DNA of 64,000 bases from Onthophagus taurus (GCF_036711975.1 NC_091971.1:689501-753500); one strand, 5' to 3'; shown: positions 44,035 to 61,964, counted from the stretch's first letter. A program made the numbers and translations. Notes: generated by a model not told the origin, from the sequence alone.

Positions 44035-45250
44035 TTACAATTCATCATGACTTTTAGCATTTTTTTTACTAGGAAATCCCCAAAATGAACTTGGAAAGCC
44101 ATACCCGTCCCTTTCCCGTTTCACAAACGCTGAAAACGAAGAAATGCAATTCCCGATAAAATGATTCGACCGTCCTAAAATAGCCAAATCGACGTGAGGA
44201 TTATGTTGGGGATATTTAAAAATCCCCACATTGCTCTGCCTCAATCCTTCAGTTAGCTCCTCTAACATATAATTATTATCGGAAGCGATAAAAATCGATT
44301 TAATCACTTTGTATTTATCCGGATCGTGATTATATTTTTTGATTATTCGTTTTAACTGTCTTAAAATTAAGTCTTTTGGTGGCATACACATTTCCGATGT
44401 GGCTTTACCGTGTTCGTTTTGATAACCGAGACATTGTGGGGCGGCAAATAAATTGGGACTTTGTGGAATGTGGCTGCAAGCTCTTGTCCAATCGACGCCA
44501 TTTCTTAAATGGATTCCGATAAAAGCACCTTTTGGGAGAACATTTTTTATAAAATCGTTTGCTTTTTGATCAATTAAATCTGACCATTTCAAATATTTAT
44601 GTAGTACTTTGTTTTCTAATTGAACAGGGAAACTAGCTGGAGCCCCAGTAAACGCCAAAACAGGCCATTTTTTACTTGGATATCTTTCATTCCATTTTTC
44701 AATCATATCATGATGATGAACATCATAATGTAAAGGTCCGTAAAACTCCGAACTTACAAAATCTATATTGTAAGTATCCCAAAATGGGCCGAAAGGGTTT
44801 CCTTCTTTTGCATTACAACTTTCAGTATCCCCTCGGGGTGTGTAACAGAAAGATATTCGTTTATCTTTAGGCCAAATTATTGGTGATATGTCTTTCATAA
44901 ATTCTTCCATTGTAATAACTTTGTGATATTCTTTAAGATGTTTTACTTTAAAATATGTATCAAAAGGTATTTGGATTGAGCGAGGTTCTCCATAACGATA
45001 CTCAACCCACGCCGGGAGGACTAGAGTTCTGTTTAAACCATGTGCAAATCCTAAAGCCCCCAAAAAATTATCTGCTTGGTTTCCAAATCTTCCTATAAAA
45101 TTATTGAGCTTTATTTCTTACATGGATTATTGATAATTACTTACCCATACATGGACAATATAATATATAACCTAATTCATCTATAGATATGCATTTAATA
45201 CAATTTTTAATTAATATAATAAATAAAGTAATTGATATAATTAGTTTCAT
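44035..45250 (-). CDS. POFUT1: GDP-fucose protein O-fucosyltransferase 1
   Basis: Two exons, 45250-45145 and 45092-44035, give 387 residues. POFUT1 adds O-fucose to EGF repeats of Notch and other proteins in the ER. A signal peptide ([20 protein letters not shown]) is followed by [20 protein letters not shown] and [20 protein letters not shown], the last joined across the 52 bp intron. This is the family's N-terminal GDP-fucose-binding stretch. Further blocks are [19 protein letters not shown], the catalytic [12 protein letters not shown] with its Arg, [60 protein letters not shown] and [10 protein letters not shown]. The chain ends HDEL, a KDEL-type ER retrieval signal, in keeping with the known ER location. 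It is divergent from NDUFS6. Confidence 0.96.
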
Positions 45251-45554
45251 TTTTTTGTTTGTAAAGTTTTATTAACCGGAACTTAACCTAAATAAACATA
45301 AACACATACCAACTCTAGAATGCAAAATACCTCACTCAAATACAAATAAAATACAAAATTAATTAACGTTTTATATTAAAATAAGATAATGTACTTAAAT
45401 ACTCTTAATATCATTTTTAAACGTTTATTAATAAATAAATTTTGATTAAAACGTATAACATAATAAACCAAAACTCCCTAATTTCCTTATATGATGTAAC
45501 GAAAACCGCAAAAACTTCAGGGTGCTGTCAAATGTTGTAAAATAAATCATAAAA
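45251..45554. promoter_or_regulatory. Shared promoter region between POFUT1 and NDUFS6
   Basis: 304 bp between divergent start codons. ccggaacttaacctaaataa (an AGGTTA block in reverse) lies 25-45 bp upstream of POFUT1. No TATA box is evident. Promoter role inferred from layout. Confidence 0.45.
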
Positions 45555-46022
45555 ATGTTGAAAATTCGTATTCTTACAACCTTTAACAGGCGATTATTGC
45601 CGTTTTCGCAAATTAGGTCCGCTTCTGATTGGGTACCCCAAGAAAAAGTGACTCATACAGGACAGGTTAGTCATAAATAAAATCGTGGTGTTATAAGAAT
45701 TTATTATGATTATTATAGAAATGGGATAAAAACGATTATAGATTAGCCAGATTTATTGGACGACCAAAACACGTAAATCCTAATTTTGCAATTGATTTAA
45801 TCGATAAAGTTCCACCAATAAAATGCAAAGAACGAGTCGTTTGGTGTGACGGAGGTAGTGGACCTACCGGACATCCGAAAGTCTACATCAACTTGGTAAT
45901 AAAACGATTAATAGACAATAATGTATCTTAATTTGTTTTTATTTTAATAATTTTAGGATAAACCTGGTAATCATGCCTGTGGTTATTGTGGTCTTAGATT
46001 CGAATTAGATCATTGTCATTAG
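45555..46022 (+). CDS. NDUFS6: NADH dehydrogenase iron-sulfur protein 6 (complex I)
   Basis: Three exons, 45555-45665, 45719-45895, 45957-46022, all phase 0; 117 residues. It is an accessory subunit of mitochondrial complex I that binds zinc. The presequence [20 protein letters not shown] is Arg-rich and acid-free. The mature part has [39 protein letters not shown] and the zinc-binding end [20 protein letters not shown], with conserved Cys (WCDGG), His and the Cys-x-x-Cys pair. It ends with the family's HCH-like tail. Introns are 53 and 61 bp. Confidence 0.95.
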
Positions 46023-46582
46023 TCAAAATTCATTGTAAATGTAAAAAAAAACTGTAATAATATCCTGTATTAATACAAATAAAGAGATTTATTGATTTTT
46101 TTTGAGTATAATTCGGAAACACTAGGACATTTTATTTTTCTTTGGTTTCCTCACCTGATTTTCCGCCATGTTCTTTTGATAAGTTGTGATGTCACATCCT
46201 TCATTTCGTTTGTAACCGTTACGGTGTCCGGTTGTAGCGTACGTAAGTAATTTATTACTTGTATTTTTTAATTTTTTATCCTTCATAATCAATCGCATCA
46301 ATTGTATTAGCGTTAATAAAACTGTCTTAATAAAGATGTTTTGATATTTAACATTTGAAATTAAGCATATTTTTTGTGAATAAACAAAAACTTTTTTAGG
46401 TTATGTTAAGCGTCACTTTTAAATTTGCTTTTTTTGGTCATTTTTTATTATAATTGATTTGATTGCGTACTGTTGTTTTATGTGCAACTCTTTTTAATAT
46501 ATATAGTAGTGTTTAATAAGTTGGGGTGATTTTTTAGTTTCTTTTTGCCGTGGTAAATAAAACTACTCAAAAAACATACAAA

Positions 46583-52786
<6,204 letters not shown>

Positions 52787-52870
52787 GATGGTTAATGATA
52801 ATTAATTTGTACAATTATAGTTTTTACACGTTTTCTTATTTGATAGTTCCAATAATTGTCACTTGTACTT

Positions 52871-53793
52871 CTTTCTGTGAATTAACAATAATTGGTGTTT
52901 ATTAGTAATAGATTTTCATTTATTATAAAATATTGCTGTGTAGTAAAAGTTTTTTGTTTTTTTTATTAAGACAACCTACTGTGTAGGAGTGATTAAAAGT
53001 AATAAAGATTCTTTTAAATAAACAACCATGGTTTTATTAAAAAAAGAATTTCCTAATTGATTTCCCTAAAAGCCCCTTAAAAATGTTATAAGTTATGTTT
53101 GTGATGGTGTTAATGCAAAACTAGCACTATCACAACCTGAATAATATAACCTGAATGTTCCTAGGTCTAGTGTTAGTTGTTATTCAGACTTACATTGTTG
53201 TCTAGCTTTATTGAATGAAAACTAGAACTAGGAAGTTTCGGGTTTAGCCGTATTTCTAGGGCTAGTGTTAGTTCTAGTTTTGCACTAGCACTAGAATTAA
53301 CACAAATCCTAGAACTAGAATCATTCGGGTTTGACCGTCTTGAAAGACGTGTGGCTAAACCCGAATGTTTCTAGTTCTTGGTCTAGTGTTAGTTGTAGTT
53401 TTGTACTAGCAGCATCACTAGAACTAACACAAGACCTAGAACAATTCGGGTTTAGTCGTCTTGAGAGACGTGCAGCTAAACCCAAATGTTTCTAATTCTC
53501 GGTCTAGTGTTAGTTCTAGTTTTACACTATTACTAAAACTAACACAAGGCATAGAACTAGAATCTTTCTGTGAATTAACAATAATTATTGGTGTTTATTA
53601 GTAACAGATTTCATTTATTATAAAATATTGCTGTGTAGTAAACGTTTTTTGTTTTTCTTTTATTAAGACAATCTACTCTATAGGAGTAATTAAAAGTAAT
53701 AAAGATTATTTTAAACAAACAACTTGGTTTTATTTAAAAAAGAATTTCTTAATTGATGTTCTTAAACGCCCCTTAAAAAATGTTATAGGTTAT
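52871..53793. repeat. Direct duplication of DDX39B 3' flank around a palindromic array
   Basis: About 230 bp at 52871-53100 (ctttctgtgaattaacaata ... ataaaatattgctgtgtagt ... ccccttaaaaatgttata) is repeated at 53564-53793 with about 10 per cent differences. The 460 bp between the two copies consist almost wholly of palindromic repeat. The first copy includes the likely DDX39B poly(A) region (aaagtaataaagattc). Confidence 0.85.
53110..53563. repeat. Palindromic repeat family, multi-copy array
   Basis: Three palindromes: one truncated near 53235, one full at 53323-53370 (cattcgggtttgaccgtctt, gaaagacgtgtggctaaacc) and one at 53443-53488, separated by ctagtgttagttctagtttt and its complement. 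The largest array of this family in the window. Confidence 0.85.
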
Positions 53794-54219
53794 GTTTACA
53801 TTTATATTTGTTAATTTGACAGTTAAATGTCAAAAAGTGACATTGATTATTAATTTGACGTAAATTTAACCTTCATTTACAAACAATTTATTCGTTGATT
53901 CAATTCAAATTATATATAATTTTTGTATTTATTAAAGCCACGTGTTTGTATTTCAAGTTATGTTTTAAGCATGCGTAAATATGAAATTGTTTTATTTTCA
54001 TTCTTAATACTGCGCAGTAAAAAAAACTAAACAGTACTATCTACGACTAAGTTCTGAAGGCTAAATAAGACGTGAAAGAGAGACCCCGTTCTAATAGTGA
54101 AATACCGATAGTGACGCGATCCGTAACCGAAAATAAAACCGTTTTGTAAGTTGTGTTGTCGGTATATATTTTGTATGCGGCGACACTAAAAAAAATTAGA
54201 AATTAATGTACCTGATATA
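53794..54219. promoter_or_regulatory. Upstream region of RPP40
   Basis: Contains gacagttaaatgtcaaaaag, tgacattgattattaatttg and acgt blocks near 53818-53865, then a GC-balanced promoter-like stretch from about 54040 (gagagaccccgttctaatag, cgatagtgacgcgatccgta). No TATA box is clear. Function inferred from position. Confidence 0.4.
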
Positions 54220-57200
54220 ATGTTGTGTCCTGAAGTGTGGAACTTCAAACCGCCACCCGTTGATTATCGCGTGGAAAGTGGCAAATTCGAAGATAATTTG
54301 GTTCAAGATTTCCATTTTAATCATTTGGTAAAAAAAAGTTCCATTAAAAAAGTGAGGTTATAAACTTTTATTTTCAAGGTCTCTGTTACTGTTCCTGGAA
54401 GTTTAAAATTCCCACAAGAACTTAAAGATATCCTTACCCAAGATACTGAATATTATCAAATTGAAGACTTTAATTTGGGCGAATTGATCGAAGAGAAATT
54501 TTTGAAAGCTTTCGTAAATCAAGGTAAAAAAATTATATAATTAACTTAAACGAAATCTTTAATGTTACTTTTTTAAAGGAAATTTGAGCTGTTTAAGTAT
54601 CGATACCAATATTGATACCCAAAACTGTTTGTGTATTATTCCAAATAAAACACTCATTTTATCCCTTTTAAAAGAAACTTATCAGTCTTTGGGGATACAA
54701 GGAAAAGTTTCTTATTTTTCAAAAAATAATCATTTCAAATACAGTAAGTACTCTTTCATTATAAATAGTAACATTTTATTATAACATTTTCAATTCATTT
54801 TACATTGAAACAGAAAACGTTCTTTATTTTAACCCAATAACTGCCAAATTTTTCTTTGTAGATATGTTAGATTGTTGTTATAAAAATATTTTTAAAAAAT
54901 ACATCCAATTTTTGGTAGTCATTTAAGCCCCATGGCAGTTACAGAGAACGTTATATGTTACCAGTACATGTCTCATAAATGTATAATAAATGAGATTGTT
55001 GCAAAACATTTAATTGTTATTACAATGTTTTTTTTTAATTTAAATTTTAAGGTATAACTTTTTTATGGACAATTGGAATTTTTTCTTGGAGTTACTGCAT
55101 TGTTTTCTAACATGAGTTTTACATAAAGCTCATTTATGTTGTTTACTTTCTAATGTTCTCTTTAAAACATGGCTAGTAGAATCATATCATACTTCATATG
55201 GTATATTACTGCTTATAACCGCGCTTGGTCGTCTTGGATGTTCAGGATTCTTTTTTGAGGTATGCTCTTGTAATTTGCCTCCTAAAGTTTAGAAGAGGTA
55301 TGTTTTCATTTGTCATTGTATAGAGAACATATGCATTATAAAGAGCAAAATACCATTTTTTACCTCTCAACTTTATGCGATATTTCTGTACATTCCAATC
55401 TAATTTATCAACACCACCCATGTAGTGGTTATATTGTGCAATAGCAGCTTTCTTTTCAGATTTAGACAACCTTTTTACTTCATCTAAAGGCCCCAGTCAT
55501 AAATGGTTTGATAGTACTTTCACAGCATTGTTCCATTCCATATCACAGCTTTTCTTTTTTTATTTCTTTATCATTTTAGATGGGACGTTTGTTCATCCTA
55601 TTATAATGTATTGTACCAGTTGCCTTTATACCATTTTCCTTTAATTTCACTGTTAGTTTAAAACTTGTAAAAAAGTTATTGAAATACAATTTGTACTCTG
55701 TTGGATGCTGTAATATTTTTGTCATTTTCATTATAATGTCAAATTAATAATCAATGTCATTTTTTTGACATATTAAATGTCAAATTGATAAATATAAATG
55801 TAAACATAACCTATAAATTTTTTTAATGGGCTTTCAGGGAAGAAATTCTTTTTTAAATAAAACCAAGTTGTTTATTTATAAGAATCTTTATTACTTTTTT
55901 GTAATTCGCGACGGTAACGAAAGCTCTAACAGTACTCAAACGGGTGCTGTAATGAGACTCCTTACAGCATCTGATGCTGTAATGAGATTTTAGTAACATT
56001 TTATGGAACTAGTTCAAGTTGGTGACATTGGGTCATAAATTTTTCTAGTTGTCACTGTGACAATTTTTGTCTATGGATGTTTAAACACGTTCTTAGCATC
56101 GAATACAAGGTCCACAATGATGAGGACATTGAACACTGAGCAATTTCTCTTATTTTGGGAGGTGTACATGAAACATTTTTTTCAGGTGAATATATTTTGT
56201 GTTTTGACAGTTTCTAATTGTCAATTCAAATTTCTCTTTTCAAGTGTTACGGTGTTACCAACTGCTGCATACCTATTTCCCTACATTGTCAAAATTTATT
56301 TTATTTTTGTTAAAAAAAAGGATAAAAACGCGAATTACAAAAAATAGCATAAAAAACACGTTTCATAAGACTTAAAGCACTCATTCATTAAAAAACTCGT
56401 TTCTTCGCCACTCGTTTTTCAACTTGAATTCGTGCATTTCAATATTTATCATTTTAATATACTATTAATCACTCCTACACAGTAGGTTGTCTTAATAAAA
56501 AAACAAAAAACTTTTGCTACACACTAATATTTTATAATAAAATGAAATCTATTACTAGTAAACACCAATTATTGTTCATTCACAGAAAGATTCTAGTTCT
56601 AGGTCCTGTATAAGTTCTAGTTTTAGTTCAATAAAAATATGCAACATAGTAATATCTCATGCTAACTAGCTCTAATAAACACTGTCACTAGAACTAGAAG
56701 CATTCGGGTTTATCCGCACGTCTTTTAAGACGGCTATGTATAATGCTAGTTCTAATAATAGTACTAGTGTAAAAGTAGAAATAACACTATACCTAGAACT
56801 AGAAACATTCGGGTTTAGTCGTACGCCTCTCAAGACGGCTAAACCCCCACTATCACTAGAACTAACACAAGACCTAGTAGAACTAGAATCATTCTGTAAC
56901 ATTTTTGCCATTTGCATTATAACAGATGATCCTAAGACACTAATTTGTTGTTCTTCAGATTTACATCCTCTTCCAAGTCTTTGAAGAACTGATCATGTTC
57001 AAGTATATTTTGTGAGACAACAAGCGTTACACATTACACATTAACTCACCTTAGGCATAAAATCTATCTATAATGTTCAATTTTCAAATTATCAGAGTAA
57101 ATTTAAAAATATATTTGTAAAAACTCTTGTAAATACTATCGTTTTACTGCGACTTGCTAACTTTCTCAGATAACCTTAATTATTCATCAAAATGTTTCAA

Positions 57201-60200
57201 ATGTTATCAAAAAATTACCTTCAACTTCAATACCATTTCATAACTAATCAACACTGTCAACTTAAGAAAACTAAAATTAGTAATAATGACAAGTAAGTGT
57301 TTTGCAACAATCTTATTCATTTTATTTTCTAATTAATTAGAAATTAAATAAATTATCTCCAGTTCTCATTTGAGTACCATGGCAGGAAATGGGTTAATCA
57401 TTTAACAATTCTCACAAATCTTTTTCTGTTTAATTTAGTCGATGCCTTGCCACAAAGAAGTCCCAACATTAGAGACATTATGTCTTGGTGCTGTTGGTTC
57501 CGTGGTCGTAGCATTGGCCCCATCGATTTTATCCTCGATTAATGTATATTGCGAACCTCAGGCTACATTACAAAAACAACTGGATAAATTAGCTACCGTT
57601 TTATCAACGCACGTCCCGTTTTATTTACACGATGCGATGTCCGTTGAAGTTTTAAATTCAGTTAAAGCACTTATCGAAAAAACAAAAAAATCTTATTTCC
57701 CTCACATTTCAATGAACGCTTTTATGACCGAAATGAATGTTGTCGTGAGTTTAACGGAAGTGGTGTTAAATCATCGTTTAAGACACATTGATTTTTCGTT
57801 ATGGCCGAAAATAATGAGATATGTGCTTTATAAAAATTTATATAAATTATCTGGAATGGAAGTTTTAAATTTGGGTTCTTGTACTGGTGGTTGGAGAACG
57901 AGCGATCATGATCGATTTATATTACAAGGTATCGGAAATATGAAGAATTTGAAATCTTTGTGTTTATGTTTTGATTGTACCGACGGTGTCATACAAATTA
58001 TAGGAGAAAATTGTCCTAATTTGCAATGTTTAGATGTTACATCTTCGGGTTCGGTTACCGATAGATGCGTTTCTTCTTTATTAAAATGTACCGAATTAAG
58101 AGAATTACAGCTCTATCGAACATCAATAACCGTTGGTGGCTTCGCCGAAATTCTAATTAATTTAACAAAATTACAAGATATCGGTAGATACGATGAAATC
58201 GGAAATGTAATTCGTTACATTTACACGAATTATCCTAAATGTAGGCCTTTAGGGTTGAAAAAATTTCAAACTCGTGATTTAATAACCGAAAATTTAAGGC
58301 TTCTCGTTGAGTTATTTCCAAAAATTGAATCGATTAGTTTATTTCACGACGAACAATTTTCCGATTTAACCGTTTTAACAGCTTTAGATAACCTAAAAGA
58401 CCTAAAATTATTATCTTGCAATTTTTACACCGATTATTTAAAACAGCTAATGGAAATTAAAGGTCAAAATTTAACGAGCTTACATTTAGAGCATGTAGAA
58501 GAAATTGATTTAGACGCAATTTTTGCTTTAAGCAAATTTTGCCCTCAATTAAAAAGTCTAGTCTTGTATAATTGTGATTTTTTAGACCAACTCGTTCCGT
58601 CAAATTCTATTAATATAATTAGACCGTTTAAACACCTCGAACGGTTATTTTGGGTAGTCGATTGTGCTAGGATTCATCTAGAAGTTTTATTAATGAACGC
58701 CGTTAATATCAAATACGTCCATTTAGGTTCTTCGACTGGGATAACGCATAACTCGATCGTAAAGATTATTTCGGCGGGGTCGTTTAAAAAATTAGAAGAA
58801 CTCAGGATTTTGTATAGCGTCGATATGAATTTAAAAACGGTTAATTTGTTATTGGAGAATTGCCCGAATTTAAAAGTTTTATCCGAATTGGAGAGTTGGC
58901 AAGGGTTATCTTTCGATGAATTGAAAACTTTAAGGTCTAATATTGCTTCGAGTAATTTTAATTTAGATATAAGACCTACTTTATCTTATTATTAATTTAA
59001 AAAAAAGATTCTATTTGTCCATTTAAAGGCCTATTATTAATTAATTAATTTAATATTCGAAAAATTAGTAAAAAATTAGTAAAAAATTAGTGATATTGAG
59101 GTTATGTTTTAAATATCTGGATTTTGCCAACTTAAGAAATTAAATATGACAGTTCAAAATATAATGACTTTTAAATTGACAGGTGACAATAATAATTTTG
59201 AAGTTATCTTAATAATCTACAATTTGTGTTAACAAAATTTAAAAAAATGGATTAATATGAAATTAAATTTCAGATATTTAAATATTACCTTAATGGGTGG
59301 TGCTTAATATGTGTTAACAAATTTGCTCTTTTTTAATTCACGCAAAATAATAAAATACCCAGCATTTAATAGTAGGTAGTTGCTCAAATTATAACTTTTA
59401 AATTGTAAACCAAAACAAATAGAAATATCAAGTCCTTTTTTGTCATATCATTAGAATAACATCATCAATTTTCGATAAAAAAGCCAAAGTTATACTGTGT
59501 ATTTAAAATATTAAGTAAAAAAAATGATGATTTATATTATTATTGAATATTTGGTGTTGTGAATTTAAGTGTATTTAAAAAATATTTATAGAAGTAGTCA
59601 AGATTATCAATAACTTTATTGGTTACAACGTTATTTAAAGGAAATTTCATAAATTGTTTGAATACATGTTTTGAGTTAAATAATCTTGTAACTAATACAC
59701 AAAAAATCCTTGATAATACTTATAAGTAATGTATAAGAAATAAGAATAAGCCGATTAATTACAGTTTATTAATTAAAAATGGCTCTCTAATTAAATGGTA
59801 TAACTGTAATGATGGTTTATTCTGAAATGATGGTGAGATATACTTATATGCTCTTGTATTGTGATCAATGGAACCTTATAATCTTTATATTATTATTATA
59901 ATTAAACAAATCAGGTGTTTAATAAGTTTACAAAACATTTTTTAAAGATCAATTTTATTGACGTTTATATAAATTGTTCAAATTAAATAAACACCTGTAT
60001 ATTTACATATATCGGGAATTTCATATAACTCGCAATATATGAATGTCATTGGGTAGTTTTGCAACGAAAATACCAAAAATTAGGGTATCACAAGAAATAA
60101 ATTTTCAAGAAAATGTGATCAGCAATAATTATGGCTGTGCATGTCAGTGTTAAGTACCAACTAAATTTCATTCAGTACTTTTCTTTTGTGGGCGCAAATG

Positions 60201-61946
60201 ATTGCAGTCAAAAATAATTGTAGCAAGCGAAAGAAGCGGGAGAAAATAAATAAACAAGATTTCTTTGAGTAGTTGCAAAGGAGATTTCATGCAATTGTTG
60301 ACAGAGGAAGGATGTGGAGAGGAGAGTGCGAAAATGTGCAGGGCAAATCGAGTTGGATGAATTGGTGAGGATACTGAGGGGGATATGTTACACAATGAGG
60401 CATGGCTGGAGGTAACAGAGGTTAACCCAACGACTACAGAAGTTTAACTGCTTTGATCAACATGATTTGAACGTCCAACTATACCTTTTCATTTTGCATT
60501 ACTCTTTTCGAAAATTAATAAGCCCTTCTACTGTTTTATCATATTCTTCATTGCAAGATTGGTGAGGACACAAATATCTCAACCTCTTCCTTACAATCTT
60601 AGCTAAATCATTTGACGTAATAATGTTGTTGTCGATTAATAAAACGATGTAAGATTTATAAAAACTAATCGACCAATAATAATAAAAACCACCCAATGCC
60701 TGTACTATTGAGCTATATTACAAGTGCACAGTAATTTGGTAACTATGATTACTACATTCATATATTGCGAGTTATACGAAATTCCCAGTATAAGTTGTTC
60801 AAATTAAATAAACACCTATATATTTACATATATGTATACTATTAATATCCTTTAATATCGATACTTTTAATACTTATCGATTTATACTCGAATTGCGTGA
60901 TTATCTTTTTGGTTCCTTTGCGGTAATTAATTAATTTGTGAAGATATTGTGATATTTCTTTACTCAAAATAAAAAAAAAAAATAATAATAATAATAACTT
61001 AATGATAAAAATTAATTGTACGTTTTCTGTTTCGATGTAAAACTAGGTAAAAGAAAAAAATACATAAAACGATATTTTTGTACGCTGAGAATAAAAATAT
61101 TTTTTGCTTTTTACGGAATGTTCTATTATTTCAATTTAAATCTTTTTTTAATCTCTCTATTAATTAATTAAATATTGTATTTGAATTTTTTAGAGGAACG
61201 AAAATATATTTATACATACCAAAAATTGTTTTCTTTTCCAATTTTAGTTATAAAGGTATCACTTTTGGATTTAAAACCGAATTCGGCATTCCACAAAAAG
61301 GTTAAAACGGCCCTTTCGGGATTACGTTTTAATTTAATTTTGAATTGGGAACCACCACAGGAAGAGATATGTGCATCATCGATCGCGAAATACATCCAAG
61401 ATTTGGGATATAAAGTAAAAAGTTGTTTTATTCAAGAAAATAGCCATTTTGTGTCTCCAAAGGTTCCAAAAATCGATTTTAACGGTTGTAACGATGAGGA
61501 AGTCTTCAATTATTGCGAATTTTTGGGGATGGTTGCTTTGGATGCTGATTTCGATGGAAAACCAAACGATTATATTAACACTTACGAAGTACCCGAACCT
61601 TGCGAAAATTTAGGTCCTGTACGGTACGTTCAATGGAGAGGTTTTTTTACTTCAACAAGAATTTTAAAATTTTTAAAAGCTTTGAGGTAAAATTAAAAAG
61701 CATCAAATAAAATATTTCACCAAAAAATTTCTTATTAATTTTAGAGGATACCAAAAAATACAAGAAAATATTCCTTGGATATCGCTTCATGTTTCAGGTT
61801 TTCAAGATGCTCCAATAAGTTGGGGTAACACAGAAAATAGGTTTTTTACAGATTCAGAAGACAGTTTTACTTATTTTATAAAAGAACCTCAATTTATTTG
61901 TGTAACATCAAAATCATCACTTAAACAATTCAAATCGCACAAATAA
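54220..61946 (+). CDS. RPP40: Ribonuclease P/MRP protein subunit p40
   Basis: Five exons: 54220-54327, 54379-54523, 54579-54743, 61248-61686, 61745-61946; 352 residues (human 363). RPP40 is a nuclear subunit of RNase P (tRNA 5' processing) and RNase MRP (rRNA). Conserved points: HFNHLVSVTVP, NLSCLSIDTNIDTQNCLCII with PNKTLILSLLKETYQSLGIQ (human TYNTHIDEDNTVALLPNGKL), NYCEFLGMVALDADFDGKPN with DYINTYEVPEP (human LFDWLGAVFSNVD...FISTYCCPEP), PVRYVQWRGFFTS, then IPWISLHVSGFQDAPISWGN (human APWVTLSVQGFADSPVSWEK). The phase-1 join across intron 3 gives FKYIIKVSLLDLK without loss. That intron is 6.5 kb and contains another gene. The stop lies within AATAAA and 19 bp from the NOB1 stop. Confidence 0.93.
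55242..55745 (-). mobile_element. piggyBac transposase relic in RPP40 intron
   Basis: On the minus strand, EYKLYFNNFFTSFKLTVKLK then ENGIKATGTIHYNRMNKRPI corresponds to the (Y/F)FDNFF-x-S ... G-x-x-ATGT-x-R region of piggyBac transposases. Farther on, AAIAQYNHYMGGVDKLDWNV and KYRIKLRGKKWYFALYNAYV hold the family's YN-x-x-MGGVD motif with its catalytic-region Asp and the RGKKWYF block. At least two frame changes and a few stops are present and the N-terminal half is missing. A plain DNA transposon fossil. Confidence 0.85.
55730..56592 (-). repeat. Inverted copy of the DDX39B 3' flank, split by an insertion
   Basis: Read on the minus strand, 56592-56463 and then 55895-55730 reproduce in order the sequence at 53564-53870 (ctttctgtgaatgaacaata ... 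gacaacctactgtgtaggag | aataaagattcttataaata ... tgacattgattattaatttg). About 560 bp of unrelated DNA (55896-56462) separates the halves. The copy lies within RPP40 intron 3, opposite in orientation to the original. Confidence 0.8.
56590..56895. repeat. Palindromic repeat family, two copies
   Basis: gattctagttctaggtcctg, gaagcattcgggtttatccg then cacgtcttttaagacggcta, and a second palindrome at 56806-56847 (cattcgggtttagtcgtacg, cctctcaagacggctaaacc). It joins directly to the inverted copy of the DDX39B 3' flank at its left. Confidence 0.8.
56900..57441. promoter_or_regulatory. Upstream region of the nested LRR gene
   Basis: AT-rich. A good splice acceptor (ttttctgtttaatttag) ends at 57439, just before the start codon (tcgATG), so a 5' untranslated exon upstream is likely. 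Candidate promoter not identified. Confidence 0.4.
57442..58995 (+). CDS. Leucine-rich-repeat protein nested in the RPP40 intron
   Basis: A 517-residue protein encoded in one exon, on the same strand as its host gene. Residues about 1-130 form an alpha-helical region (TLETLCLGAVGSVVVALAPS; HDAMSVEVLNSVKALIEKTK). From about 135 to 490 there are roughly a dozen AMN1/F-box-type leucine-rich repeats: LSGMEVLNLGSCTGG, MKNLKSLCLCFDCTDGVIQI, CPNLQCLDVTSSGSVTDRCV, CTELRELQLYRTSITVGGFA, CPQLKSLVLYNCDFLDQL, FKKLEELRILYSVDMNLKTV, CPNLKVLSELESWQGLSFDE. There is no clear F-box, signal peptide or membrane segment. The cysteine-containing repeats resemble those of F-box LRR substrate receptors, but the partner is unknown. 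I recognise the repeat class, not the orthologue. A splice acceptor sits 3 bp before the ATG, so a 5' untranslated exon is likely. Confidence 0.85.
   Translation: MPCHKEVPTLETLCLGAVGSVVVALAPSILSSINVYCEPQATLQKQLDKLATVLSTHVPFYLHDAMSVEVLNSVKALIEKTKKSYFPHISMNAFMTEMNVVVSLTEVVLNHRLRHIDFSLWPKIMRYVLYKNLYKLSGMEVLNLGSCTGGWRTSDHDRFILQGIGNMKNLKSLCLCFDCTDGVIQIIGENCPNLQCLDVTSSGSVTDRCVSSLLKCTELRELQLYRTSITVGGFAEILINLTKLQDIGRYDEIGNVIRYIYTNYPKCRPLGLKKFQTRDLITENLRLLVELFPKIESISLFHDEQFSDLTVLTALDNLKDLKLLSCNFYTDYLKQLMEIKGQNLTSLHLEHVEEIDLDAIFALSKFCPQLKSLVLYNCDFLDQLVPSNSINIIRPFKHLERLFWVVDCARIHLEVLLMNAVNIKYVHLGSSTGITHNSIVKIISAGSFKKLEELRILYSVDMNLKTVNLLLENCPNLKVLSELESWQGLSFDELKTLRSNIASSNFNLDIRPTLSYY
58996..60007. other. 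3' flank of the LRR gene inside RPP40 intron 3
   Basis: AT-rich; a threefold gtaaaaaattagtaaaaaat microrepeat near 59065, tgatattgaggttatgtttt at 59091 (AGGTTA motif) and tgacaggtgacaat near 59178. No gene seen. Confidence 0.4.
60010..60793. mobile_element. 780 bp inverted-repeat element, CGGGAATTTCATATAACTC family
   Basis: The left end tcgggaatttcatataactc then gcaatatatgaatgtc is mirrored at 60755-60790 by gactacattcatatattgcg-like sequence and agttatacgaaattccca. Immediately outside both ends is the same stretch of about 38 bp, ttcaaattaaataaacacct then gtatatttacatata, in direct orientation. The interior has no recognisable transposase. End fragments of the family occur at 21934, 27970 and 33147. 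Confidence 0.75.
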
Positions 61947-61947
61947 A
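61942..61947 (+). terminator. RPP40 poly(A) signal overlapping its stop codon
   Basis: AATAAA in which TAA (61944-61946) is the RPP40 stop codon. Cleavage 10-30 nt later would fall in the last codons of NOB1 on the other strand. Confidence 0.65.
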
Positions 61948-61964
61948 AAATTGTAAAACTAATT

